From the NCBI GenBank assembly GCA_023461495.1, contig JAEYLA010000181.1:1-18666 (forward strand): a stretch of 18,666 nt of DNA, given 5' to 3'. This document shows positions 7,118 to 14,096 of the stretch, one piece after another. The translations under genes were made by a program, and so were the position numbers. The notes beneath the pieces are model-generated. The model was given only the letters and a program-made list of their open reading frames with translations. It searched no databases and was not told the origin of the DNA. The first letter of the stretch is position 1, and each line of letters opens with the position of its first letter. Source of the stretch: Bacillota bacterium (GTDB lineage: Bacteria > Bacillota > Clostridia > Christensenellales > CAG-138).

Positions 7118-7295
7118 CCGCCGGTAGTACAAAAAAGGGCTTGTCGGCAAAAGGATAAGGTGTTAGAATAAATCATCAGATCATAAGAATATATGATCAT
7201 ATCAATTACAAATCGTGTTATTTTCACCACTTCCTTCAAAACGGGCAAGCCCGGCAACAGAAGCACCCTAATGAATTGAAAGGAATAAATTTGGA
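7118..7295 (+). promoter_or_regulatory. Internal promoter and candidate operator before second BMC-H gene
   Basis: This 178-base gap interrupts an otherwise tight operon. TTGTCG (7141-7146) and TAGAAT (7164-7169) are 17 bases apart with an upstream TG (extended -10), a plausible sigma-A promoter. Just downstream, GATCATA (7179-7185) and TATGATC (7192-7198) form a perfect 7-base inverted repeat with a 6-base spacer, partly overlapping a 12-base palindrome ATATGATCATAT at 7191-7202. The location around the start site fits an operator. CATCAGAT at 7174-7181 also occurs in the direct repeat upstream of pduL (998-1005). Confidence 0.45.
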
Positions 7296-7571
7296 ATGGA
7301 AAAGCAGGCATTGGGCATGGTGGAGACCCGTGGTTTGGTAGGCGCGGTGGAGGCGGCTGACGCTATGGTAAAAGCGGCCAATGTGACCCTGATCGGCAAG
7401 GAACTCGTTGGAGGCGGGCTTGTGACCGTTATGGTCCGCGGTGATGTCGGCGCGGTAAAAGCTGCCGTTGACGCGGGCGCATCCGCCGCAAAGCGCGTGG
7501 GTGAACTTGTCAGCGTTCATGTGATTGCCCGGCCCCATGAGGATGTGGTGTGCATACTTCCGCAGAGCTGA
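7296..7571 (+). CDS. BMC-H hexamer shell protein, copy 2
   Basis: A 91-residue PduA/EutM-type facet protein. It has ALGMVETRGLVGAVEAADAM, the pore loop KELVGGGLV, VMVRGDVGAVKAAVDAG and HVIARPHEDVV. About 18 of the first 88 residues differ from copy 1 at 6566, mainly in the pore-flanking loop and C-terminus. The ribosome site is only moderate (AGGA 11 bases upstream of the ATG). It has its own predicted promoter region, so the cell may tune this copy apart from the main shell genes, or the gap may mark where the duplicate and the DeoC-like gene were inserted. Confidence 0.95.
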   Translation: MEKQALGMVETRGLVGAVEAADAMVKAANVTLIGKELVGGGLVTVMVRGDVGAVKAAVDAGASAAKRVGELVSVHVIARPHEDVVCILPQS

Positions 7572-7624
7572 CGCTTCCATTTGTGATGCACAACCACAGC
7601 TTCTATAAAGGTAGGTATTAATTC

Positions 7625-8335
7625 ATGGATATCGATGCGATTATCAGGCAAATAACCGAGCAAGTATATGAAAAGCTTCAGGACCGGGAGAATGCGCCCG
7701 GGGAAAAAAGCGCCTTTCCCGCAGGTGCGGGGAAGCTTCTATATATCTGCATGCGCTCCGACAGCAATATCCAACAAATCAAATCTGCGTGCGAGCAGGC
7801 AAAGGCCGGAAGATATGAGGCGATTTGCGTGCCGCAGTGGTTTGTGCAGTATGCCTCGGAGCTCCTTTGCGGCTCAGAAGTCAAGGTGGGCACTGCGGTC
7901 GGGCTACCCGGCGGACTTACGTCTTCGGGCGCGAAATATGCAGAGGTGAAACAGGCGGTGGCCAATGGGGCTGCTGTTGTAATCATTCCACTAAATATGA
8001 AGCTGTGTAAAAGCGGCCAATTCGATGCGGTCAGAAACGACCTGGCGGAGGCGATCGTCCCCTGCAAGGGGAAGGCGCAGGCAATGGCGCTGGTAGAGGC
8101 AGGAGAGCTGGATGAAAATCAGCTGGCAGCTGTCGCGGCACTTTGCTCTTCCTGCGGCGCCGAATGCATGCTGCTTTCGGGCTTATTGGGCGGAAAAGTT
8201 ACGCAGGCGGCCGTCCGCAAGGCGGTATCACAGGGGATAGAGGTCGGTATTTATGGCGGCGTCTCAAAGGCGGAGGCCAGGGAGACCTATCAGCAGGCAG
8301 GGGCATCTTGTTTTACGGTAGTATGCGGCTCATAA
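7625..8335 (+). CDS. DeoC-family (deoxyribose-phosphate aldolase-like) protein with encapsulation peptide; catalytic residues missing
   Basis: The 236-residue protein starts with an amphipathic helix, MDIDAIIRQITEQVYEKL, and a Gly/Pro/Ala linker up to about residue 36, a classic encapsulation-peptide layout. The rest aligns by eye with DeoC: ICVPQWFVQYASELL, VKVGTAVGLPGG, AEVKQAVANGA, then GQFDAVRNDL and a C-terminal IYGGVSKAEA. DeoC makes or breaks 2-deoxyribose-5-phosphate through a Schiff base. In this alignment all three key residues are replaced: the aspartate of 'EVDMV' by Ile120, the Schiff-base lysine of 'VKTSTG' by Leu183, and the lysine of 'VKASGG' by Gly208. It is therefore either a non-catalytic scaffold or sensor, or an enzyme with a different chemistry. 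The ATG has an AAGG/TAGG site 9 or more bases upstream. Confidence 0.87.
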   Translation: MDIDAIIRQITEQVYEKLQDRENAPGEKSAFPAGAGKLLYICMRSDSNIQQIKSACEQAKAGRYEAICVPQWFVQYASELLCGSEVKVGTAVGLPGGLTSSGAKYAEVKQAVANGAAVVIIPLNMKLCKSGQFDAVRNDLAEAIVPCKGKAQAMALVEAGELDENQLAAVAALCSSCGAECMLLSGLLGGKVTQAAVRKAVSQGIEVGIYGGVSKAEARETYQQAGASCFTVVCGS

Positions 8336-8341
8336 TATAAT
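8312..8341 (+). promoter_or_regulatory. Predicted sigma-A promoter of the GntR regulator gene
   Basis: A perfect -10 hexamer TATAAT (8336-8341) lies just after the stop of the DeoC-like gene, with TTTACG (8312-8317, 4 of 6 to consensus) 18 bases upstream. Transcription would start near 8348, leaving a short leader with AAGGAGG before the regulator ATG. This would let the regulator and downstream metabolic genes be expressed separately from the shell genes. Confidence 0.5.
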
Positions 8342-8372
8342 GTATATCACTCTGTAAGGAGGACTCTGTATT

Positions 8373-9083
8373 ATGCTAGCATACGTCAGTGCAAAAAAGA
8401 AATTGGTTCAGTTTATTAAGGATAATAATCTGAAGACCGGCGACCGTCTGCCCACCGAGGTCGAACTGTCCGCTTTGCTGGATATCGGCAGGTTGTCGCT
8501 GCGTGAGGCGATGAACGCGCTCAAGAGCGAAGGCGTTGTCCATTCCGTACAGGGCAGGGGAACGTTTGTGACCTGCAACTATGACCACATTGCAGACTCT
8601 CTCAATGTGAACTATAGCGTGACGGAAATGATCGAGGTCAGCGGTTACAAGCCGGGCGTGGCGTTCTTTGAGAAGAAGCTGGTAAAGGCGGATGAAGGCG
8701 TTGCCATGCATCTGCAAATCCAGCCGGGCACGGATATCCTTATGTGCTCCCGCATCCGTACGGCGGATGATGTGCCGGTGGTGTTTTCCTGTGATCATCT
8801 GGCGCCGCGGCTCGCAACGGATTTTCTTGGGCTGACCGATGAGAACATCTCCCTGTACAGCTTTATTGAAGAGCAGTGTGGCATTACCATCGGTTTTTGC
8901 GTTACGGAGATTGTACCCGTCGTCGCCGACGAGCACCTGGCAAAGCTTCTGGAGGTGGAACCCATGTTCCCGCTGCTCAAGCTGATGGCTACCGTGAACG
9001 ATACCTATGGGGCCCCGCTGATTTACGCCAATGAGTATTTCCGGCCTGACAAGTTCAAATTCATCGTAACCAGAGGGAGGTAA
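8373..9083 (+). CDS. GntR-family transcriptional regulator, HutC subfamily (UTRA effector domain)
   Basis: The 236-residue protein has an N-terminal winged helix (residues about 5-70), with KTGDRLPTEVELSALL, SLREAMNALKSEGVVHSVQGRGTFV as the DNA-binding and wing part. A UTRA ligand-binding domain follows from about residue 90, with IQPGTDILMCSRIRTADDVPV and PLIYANEYFRPDKFKF typical of HutC-type regulators. These usually repress sugar or amino-acid catabolic genes and release DNA on binding a pathway metabolite, often a sugar phosphate. AAGGAGG stands 10 bases before the ATG and a good -10 box lies upstream. It sits centrally between shell and metabolic genes, so it is the likely local regulator. 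Candidate sites are the repeats at 971-1006 and 7179-7198. Confidence 0.92.
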   Translation: MLAYVSAKKKLVQFIKDNNLKTGDRLPTEVELSALLDIGRLSLREAMNALKSEGVVHSVQGRGTFVTCNYDHIADSLNVNYSVTEMIEVSGYKPGVAFFEKKLVKADEGVAMHLQIQPGTDILMCSRIRTADDVPVVFSCDHLAPRLATDFLGLTDENISLYSFIEEQCGITIGFCVTEIVPVVADEHLAKLLEVEPMFPLLKLMATVNDTYGAPLIYANEYFRPDKFKFIVTRGR

Positions 9084-9089
9084 AAGCGC

Positions 9090-10151
9090 ATGAAGGCAGT
9101 TGTAAAGTATGGTTATGGCAAGTATGAGACGGAGCTTAGGGATATTTCCATTCCTGAGATTTCCGATGATGACGTGCTTATAGAGGTCAAGGCTGCCGCC
9201 GTATGCGGCTCGGACATTGCGTTTGACAATGGAGAGCACGCAAACATTCTCAATCCCCCTGTGGTCCTAGGGCATGAGTTCAGCGGCGTTGTCGCGAAAA
9301 CAGGCAAAAACGTTACCGCCTGGAAGGTTGGGGATCGGGTTGTCTCCGATAACACGGGAACCGCCTGCGGAACCTGCTATGCCTGCGGCACGGCAGACTA
9401 TCTTTCCTGCCCGGACAGGCTCGGCATTGGCTACGGCATGGACGGCGGATTTACCAAGTATGTAAAAATACTGGGCAAAACGCTTGCCGTCTTTCCGAAC
9501 AGCCTGATAAAAATTCCGGACAGCATGACGTTTGAGGAAGCGGCGATCCTGGACCCCGCCTGCAACGCCTATATGGCGGTGGTGCAGGAGGCCAAGCTGA
9601 TCCCCGGCGAGTATATGGCGGTGTTCGGCGTTGGCGCGTTGGGCCAATTCTGCATCCAGGCCGCCCGCGCGGCGGGCGCCGCGAAGATCATCGCGATCGG
9701 TCTTTCGGGGGATGGCGCGCGCTTTGATATGGCGAAGAAGAATGGCGCGACCGACATCGTTATGAGCGATCAGGTCAATTGCATCGAGGAAGTCATGCGC
9801 CTTACAAACGGCGAGGGCGTAGCGCTTGTGGCGGATTGCGCGGGCGTTGCCGTGGTGCTCAACCAGGCGATAGAGATCGTGCGTCCGGCAGGTACAATTG
9901 TCAAAATCGGGTATGACCACAACCCGTACAATTGCTCGCTGGACCCGATTATTGACAAGGCGATTTCGATCAAAGGACATTTCGGGTACACTTGGCTGTC
10001 CTGGCGCAATGTAATGAATCTGGTGCAGGCGGGCAAATGGGACTTGAAAGGCATGATCTCGCACACTATGAAAATTTCAGAGTTCAGAAAGGCATTCGAT
10101 ATGGTGCGCAGCAAGGAAAGTATCAAAATTATCCTTTATCCGGAAGACTAG
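9090..10151 (+). CDS. Zinc-dependent medium-chain dehydrogenase (polyol/threonine dehydrogenase-like)
   Basis: The 353-residue enzyme belongs to the MDR zinc alcohol dehydrogenases, which oxidise a secondary alcohol of a polyol, sugar or amino acid with NAD(P)+. Catalytic zinc ligands are Cys39 (AVCGSD) and His62 with Glu63 (GHEFSG). The structural zinc cysteines are 93, 96, 99 and 107 (ACGTCYACGTADYLSC). A Rossmann dinucleotide motif GVGALG begins at residue 180. The gene starts 6 bases after the regulator stop, with GGAGG 9 bases before the ATG, so the two are probably co-transcribed. It has no encapsulation peptide and should act in the cytosol, perhaps converting an imported polyol to a ketose before phosphorylation. 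Substrate is not identifiable. Confidence 0.92.
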   Translation: MKAVVKYGYGKYETELRDISIPEISDDDVLIEVKAAAVCGSDIAFDNGEHANILNPPVVLGHEFSGVVAKTGKNVTAWKVGDRVVSDNTGTACGTCYACGTADYLSCPDRLGIGYGMDGGFTKYVKILGKTLAVFPNSLIKIPDSMTFEEAAILDPACNAYMAVVQEAKLIPGEYMAVFGVGALGQFCIQAARAAGAAKIIAIGLSGDGARFDMAKKNGATDIVMSDQVNCIEEVMRLTNGEGVALVADCAGVAVVLNQAIEIVRPAGTIVKIGYDHNPYNCSLDPIIDKAISIKGHFGYTWLSWRNVMNLVQAGKWDLKGMISHTMKISEFRKAFDMVRSKESIKIILYPED

Positions 10152-10196
10152 CTGGCGCATACGTCTTGAGTGTCCGTGGATTTGGAGGCAAAAGCG

Positions 10197-11240
10197 TTGG
10201 AGATATATATTTGTGCAGACTTTTCACAGGATGGCATTGAAATGCTTAAGGTCGCCGGGCATACCGTTCGCACCGGCGGATGGGGGTATACTGGCAATAT
10301 CCTGAATGAGGACGAGTTGATCCGCGAAATCGGCGGTGCGGAAGTGCTGATTGTCGGGTACGAAGAGGTCACGCGGAAAGTGCTTGAAAACACGCGGCTG
10401 AAGGTGATTTCTTCCATACGCGGCGGCCCGCGAGCCAATATCGATGTGGATTATGCCACTGAGCGCGGCATCCCGGTGTTCTTCACCTTTGGGCGCGAGG
10501 CACTCCCGGTGGCGGACTTTACAATAGGACAGATACTGGCGATCACCCGAAAGATCGTCCGCGCGGACGCGGAACTGCACCGCGGCGTTTTCACAGCGCC
10601 GGCCGGTGATTTCGGAAGCGACAAGGACGTTATATGGGACATGAATGCCGAAGGCCCGTGGCAGTCCCGCAAAGGGATCGAAATGGAAGGCAAGACGATC
10701 GGCCTTGTGGGTTTTGGAACGGTGGGCAAGGAAGTCGGCAAGCGCGCTCAGGGCTTTGGGATGGATGTGCTTGTATATGACCCGTACCAGAAGCCGGAGG
10801 TCGTAGCCGCGCATGGCTGCACAAAGGTGGAGCTCAACGATCTGCTGCGCGCTTCGGATATCATTACATTCCATGCGAAGGTCACGGAGCAGAACAAAGG
10901 GATGATCGGCGCGGAACAGTTCGCCATGATGAAGGACGGCGTTTATATCGTCAACAACGCCCGAGCCGGAATTATTGAAGAGGCGGCATTGCGCGATGCG
11001 CTGCGCCGGGGAAAGCTCGGCGGTCTTGCGCTGGATGTGTTCCATCAGGAGCCGATCAAGCGCGATGACGAATACTTCCAGTATCCCAATGTTGTGCTTA
11101 CGCCTCACATCGCGGGGGCCGGCAGGGATGTAATCTACCTGCAGTCGGTGATGCTTGTGAACGACCTGCTGCTCTATATGGCGGGGGGGAAACCTAAGCC
11201 TGTAGCGAATCCTGAAGTGTTTGAGAAGAAGGGGAGGTGA
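10197..11240 (+). CDS. D-isomer-specific 2-hydroxyacid dehydrogenase family protein
   Basis: The 347-residue product has the two-domain architecture of D-3-phosphoglycerate, glyoxylate/hydroxypyruvate and D-lactate dehydrogenases. The NAD-binding motif is GLVGFGTVGKEVGKRAQGFG. The catalytic Arg lies in NNARAGIIEE, the Glu in FHQEP and the His in TPHIAGAG, so the triad is intact. Start: GTG 10170 lies before the Shine-Dalgarno, whereas TTG 10197 has GGAGG exactly 8 bases upstream and begins directly at the conserved EIYICADF strand; TTG is therefore preferred. It follows the zinc dehydrogenase and runs into the aldolase gene. A role on a sugar-derived 2-keto or 2-hydroxy acid (glycerate, erythronate, glycolate) is possible but speculative. 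Confidence 0.9.
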   Translation: MEIYICADFSQDGIEMLKVAGHTVRTGGWGYTGNILNEDELIREIGGAEVLIVGYEEVTRKVLENTRLKVISSIRGGPRANIDVDYATERGIPVFFTFGREALPVADFTIGQILAITRKIVRADAELHRGVFTAPAGDFGSDKDVIWDMNAEGPWQSRKGIEMEGKTIGLVGFGTVGKEVGKRAQGFGMDVLVYDPYQKPEVVAAHGCTKVELNDLLRASDIITFHAKVTEQNKGMIGAEQFAMMKDGVYIVNNARAGIIEEAALRDALRRGKLGGLALDVFHQEPIKRDDEYFQYPNVVLTPHIAGAGRDVIYLQSVMLVNDLLLYMAGGKPKPVANPEVFEKKGR

Positions 11241-11245
11241 CGCAA

Positions 11246-12289
11246 ATGGCTTTGGTAAAAACGATGGATATCCTTGAAAGCTGTGCGCGCGGGGGCTACG
11301 CGGTAGGCGCGTTCAATCTGAACGGTCTGGATCAACCCCGATTTCTAATACAGGAGGCCGAGCGCCTCAAATCGCCAATTTTACTTGTAGAGCCCGGAGT
11401 CATTGAAAAGTACATGAGTTTCGATGATTTTGCAATGGTAAGCGCATATGCTGCCAAAAACGCTTCCGTGCCCGTTGGAATTCATTTGAGCCACGGGCTC
11501 GACCTGGAACAATTTGAGCGTGCCTGCAAAGCCGGGTTTACCTCCGCGATGTACGACGGCTCCAAGCTGCCTTATGAAGAGAACGTGTACAACACAAAAA
11601 TAGCGGTGGAGATCGGCCGCAAGTATGGGTGCGCCGTGGAAGGCGAGTTGGGTGCGCTGGGATCAAGTTTTACCAATGCGGCGGAATCCATGACGGATCC
11701 GGCGCTCGCGAAGGACTTTGTGGCCCGCACGGGCGTGGACATTCTCGCCGTTGCGGTAGGCAATGCGCACGGATTCTACAAGGGTACGCCAAGTCTCGAT
11801 TTCAAGCGTCTTGAGGAAATCCGCTATGCCATCATGCCGTACAATTGCTACCTGACGCTGCACGGCGGAACCGGCATCCCGGAAAGCCATATCAAGCGCA
11901 GTATTCAGATGGGTATTGTGAAAATCTGCATCTATACAGAGATGTGCCATGAAGGCAAGAAGGACATTAAGGCCTACGTGGACGCAAACCCGGATTATGC
12001 GGGCAACTATGATATACCGGAAATGCTGCGTGCCATGATGGGCGGCTTTACGCGCTCCATGAAGAGCTGCATGGAAATGTTCATGAGTATTGGCCGCGCG
12101 GACCCCTCGCTTGCCGCGCAGACGCCGAAGCTGAGCATCCCGCAGGCGGGCAGTCTATCGGAAGCGCCTGCTCCCGCAACCTCCGCCGCAACGCCGCAGA
12201 ATACGGATATCGGGCCGGAGTATCCTTCGCTGCCCGCGCTGAATCCTGCGTTTCAGGCGAACGGAAAATTCTGGGATATAAACGCTTGA
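11246..12289 (+). CDS. Class II (metal-dependent) aldolase family protein, FBA/GatY/IolJ-like, with altered catalytic site and C-terminal tail
   Basis: Residues 1-290 match class II fructose- and tagatose-bisphosphate aldolases: GAFNLNGLDQ, MYDGSKLPYEENVYNTK, VEGELGALG. The three metal histidines are present: His83 (HLSHG), His175 (GNAHGFYKG) and His206 (LHGGTG). The normal HLDHG is HLSHG, so the proton-donor Asp is Ser82, and KVNVAT is KICIYT, so a phosphate/DHAP-contacting Asn becomes Cys226-like. It may therefore act on an unusual substrate. About 55 extra residues follow: a Pro/Ala/Thr linker (about 300-325), then PEYPSLPALNPAFQANGKF and a short end. ATG 11246 is chosen over GTG 11237, which overlaps the GGAGG ribosome site. 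It overlaps the dehydrogenase operon and precedes the kinase, and is the best candidate for generating the aldehyde used by the compartment. Confidence 0.87.
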   Translation: MALVKTMDILESCARGGYAVGAFNLNGLDQPRFLIQEAERLKSPILLVEPGVIEKYMSFDDFAMVSAYAAKNASVPVGIHLSHGLDLEQFERACKAGFTSAMYDGSKLPYEENVYNTKIAVEIGRKYGCAVEGELGALGSSFTNAAESMTDPALAKDFVARTGVDILAVAVGNAHGFYKGTPSLDFKRLEEIRYAIMPYNCYLTLHGGTGIPESHIKRSIQMGIVKICIYTEMCHEGKKDIKAYVDANPDYAGNYDIPEMLRAMMGGFTRSMKSCMEMFMSIGRADPSLAAQTPKLSIPQAGSLSEAPAPATSAATPQNTDIGPEYPSLPALNPAFQANGKFWDINA

Positions 12290-12295
12290 CAGATG

Positions 12296-12329
12296 TGTGC
12301 GCAGGAAGGCGCGCGTCTTCCTGCGCACA
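12296..12329 (+). terminator. Perfect 13-bp stem-loop between aldolase and kinase
   Basis: TGTGCGCAGGAAG (12296-12308) pairs perfectly with CTTCCTGCGCACA (12317-12329) around an 8-base loop. It begins a few bases after the aldolase stop and ends just before the kinase ribosome site. Only TTT follows, so termination would be partial at best. It more likely acts as an attenuator or a 3'-end stabiliser that lowers kinase expression relative to the aldolase. Confidence 0.6.
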
Positions 12330-12349
12330 TTTGAAAGGGAGCTCTCGCT

Positions 12350-13864
12350 ATGTGGTTGATGGGTGTTGATATGGGCACTTCTGGCTGCAAGGCCGTGGTG
12401 TTTGATGAAAACTGGAATATCGCAAGCCAGGCGTACCGGGAATACCCGATGCATTTGCCCGGCGACGGGCTGCTGGAGCTGGATGCGGAGCGCGTGTGGG
12501 AAGGCATTCAGGCGGTCATCTATGAGGCCAATGAAAAAGCTGTCCAGCCTGTTGGTGCGCTTGCCGTATCCGCCATAGGCGATGTCATCATACCTGTTGA
12601 CGAAAACGGCGACAGCATCCGTTGCTCTATTGTGGATTTTGATCCCCGCGGGAAGCGGGAAATCGCGGCATTCACCTCGGATATGGGAGTTGAACGCTTT
12701 TTTGAAATCAACGGCATGCCGCCGCTCTATATTGGCAGCCTGGCGAAAATACTGTGGATCAGGGATCACGAGCCGGAGGTGTTTGCAAAAACCAGGCGAT
12801 GGGCGACGTATGAGGATTATATCATAGCAAAGTTAGGCCTGCCGCCCGTTGCAAGCTACTCCGAATTAAGCCGTACCATGCTGTTCGATATCCGTAAGCG
12901 GGCCTGGTCGGAGGAGATTCTTGCAAAAATCCCCCTTACAAGCGCACAGCTGCCGCAGGCTGCGCCATCGGCAACGCCCATCGGTTGGCTGGGCAGGAAG
13001 ATGCTGGAAAATCTCGGCTTCCGCGCGCCTGTGTGCGTGGTGACCGGCGGACATGATATGGTGTGTGCCGCCGTTGGAGCGGGGCTCGATGAGCAGCGTC
13101 CTGATGTGGCGGTAAATATCGCAGGTACGATAGAGGGTATCGTCGCGGCTATGCCCGCGGCAAATACCGGCCCTGCCATGCTGCAAAACAACTTTCCATG
13201 CTACATCGGGCATATGGGATATGTGACGTTTTCCGTCAATTTGACTGCGGGCTGTGTCGTCCGATGGTACAGAGACCACATTGCAAAGGAAGAATATGCG
13301 GCATGCGTGGAGCGGGGAGTCAATTTCTATGAGCATATGCAGCGCACCGCTACAGCCGACGCACCGGGCAACGTCCTGCTGCTGCCGCATTTTTCGGGGA
13401 GCGGAAACCCGTTCTTCAATCCCTCGTCGTTGGGGGCGATTTATGGGCTTACGCTGGATACGCCCCGTGAGGAGATTGGCCGCGCGCTGATCGAAGGGCT
13501 CATCTATGAGCAGCGGCTTCATTTGGAGGCATATGCGCGTGCCGGGATACACATCAATACGTTGCGCGCGGTGGGCGGCGGCGCAACCATTGACAAGCAG
13601 TTGCAAATGAAGGCGAACATTACCGGTCTGAAGGTGATCCGGGGAGCTGTCTCCGAAAGCTCCGCCTTGGGCGCCGCCGCGTATGCCGCGGTAGCCATGG
13701 GGACATTGCGGGACCCTGCGGACGCCTACCAAATCATAAAGGCAAATGAAAAAGAGTTTATCCCGGATATGGATGCGCATGCCCGCTTTCATGAGACCTA
13801 TGCGCGGTACCGTACATTGGCGCACGCTGTTGATGATATGGAGCGCTTCTATCAACCCCAGTAA
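12350..13864 (+). CDS. FGGY-family carbohydrate kinase (xylulokinase-like, substrate unknown)
   Basis: The 504-residue kinase phosphorylates a sugar or ketose with ATP. The N-terminal phosphate-binding loop is GVDMGTSGCKAVVFDE (Asp7). The catalytic base is Asp236 in GGHDMVCAAVGAG, matching XylB Asp233. The C-terminal ATP domain carries AVGGGATIDKQLQMKANITG and SESSALGAAAYAAVAMG. The sugar-contacting segment is not that of xylulokinase: SGQMHG is replaced by SAIGDVIIP, and WNDGR by VDFDPRG. True xylulokinase activity is thus doubtful; FGGY enzymes also act on ribulose, fuculose, erythritol, glycerol and AI-2. AAGGGAG lies 8 bases before the ATG. Together with the aldolase it suggests a kinase-then-aldolase route. 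Confidence 0.92.
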   Translation: MWLMGVDMGTSGCKAVVFDENWNIASQAYREYPMHLPGDGLLELDAERVWEGIQAVIYEANEKAVQPVGALAVSAIGDVIIPVDENGDSIRCSIVDFDPRGKREIAAFTSDMGVERFFEINGMPPLYIGSLAKILWIRDHEPEVFAKTRRWATYEDYIIAKLGLPPVASYSELSRTMLFDIRKRAWSEEILAKIPLTSAQLPQAAPSATPIGWLGRKMLENLGFRAPVCVVTGGHDMVCAAVGAGLDEQRPDVAVNIAGTIEGIVAAMPAANTGPAMLQNNFPCYIGHMGYVTFSVNLTAGCVVRWYRDHIAKEEYAACVERGVNFYEHMQRTATADAPGNVLLLPHFSGSGNPFFNPSSLGAIYGLTLDTPREEIGRALIEGLIYEQRLHLEAYARAGIHINTLRAVGGGATIDKQLQMKANITGLKVIRGAVSESSALGAAAYAAVAMGTLRDPADAYQIIKANEKEFIPDMDAHARFHETYARYRTLAHAVDDMERFYQPQ

Positions 13865-14096
13865 TGCGGGATCTACATGCAAACAAGCACGTGGGTTCAC
13901 TCCATGTGATGACATACGTCCATATCCGGAGAAGAATTCTCTAGCTTATTATAACAGCCATCAGCAATAAATTTATGTTATGTTCCGGACTTATATAGTC
14001 AGGGAACTGCTTGAAAAATCCGTTTTTTCGCCGGCAGAACAAAAGTCTTCTAAATAATCGTTTTATGACACATCAAATTTTAAGGAGGTGAGCAGG
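13865..14096. other. Intergenic gap before the ABC transporter genes
   Basis: These 232 bases contain no supported gene. They are AT-rich from 13941 on, with -10-like TATTAT (13947-13952), but no paired -35 box that I trust. TCCGGA occurs twice (13925-13930 and 13984-13989), and CATCAG at 13959-13964 echoes the core of the repeats near pduL. A promoter for the transporter operon is expected here, given the gap, but is not identified. Confidence 0.35.

Noticed and set aside
6566..7571. Hexamer gene pair considered as a mobile or recombinational repeat
   Set aside because: The similarity is confined to the coding regions and includes many substitutions; no terminal repeats, target duplications or transposase are present, so simple gene duplication suffices.
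14011..14029. A-run/T-run stem (GAAAAA...TTTTTTC) in the transporter leader as a terminator
   Set aside because: The stem is almost only A-T pairs and would be unstable; no GC-rich stem precedes the T-run.
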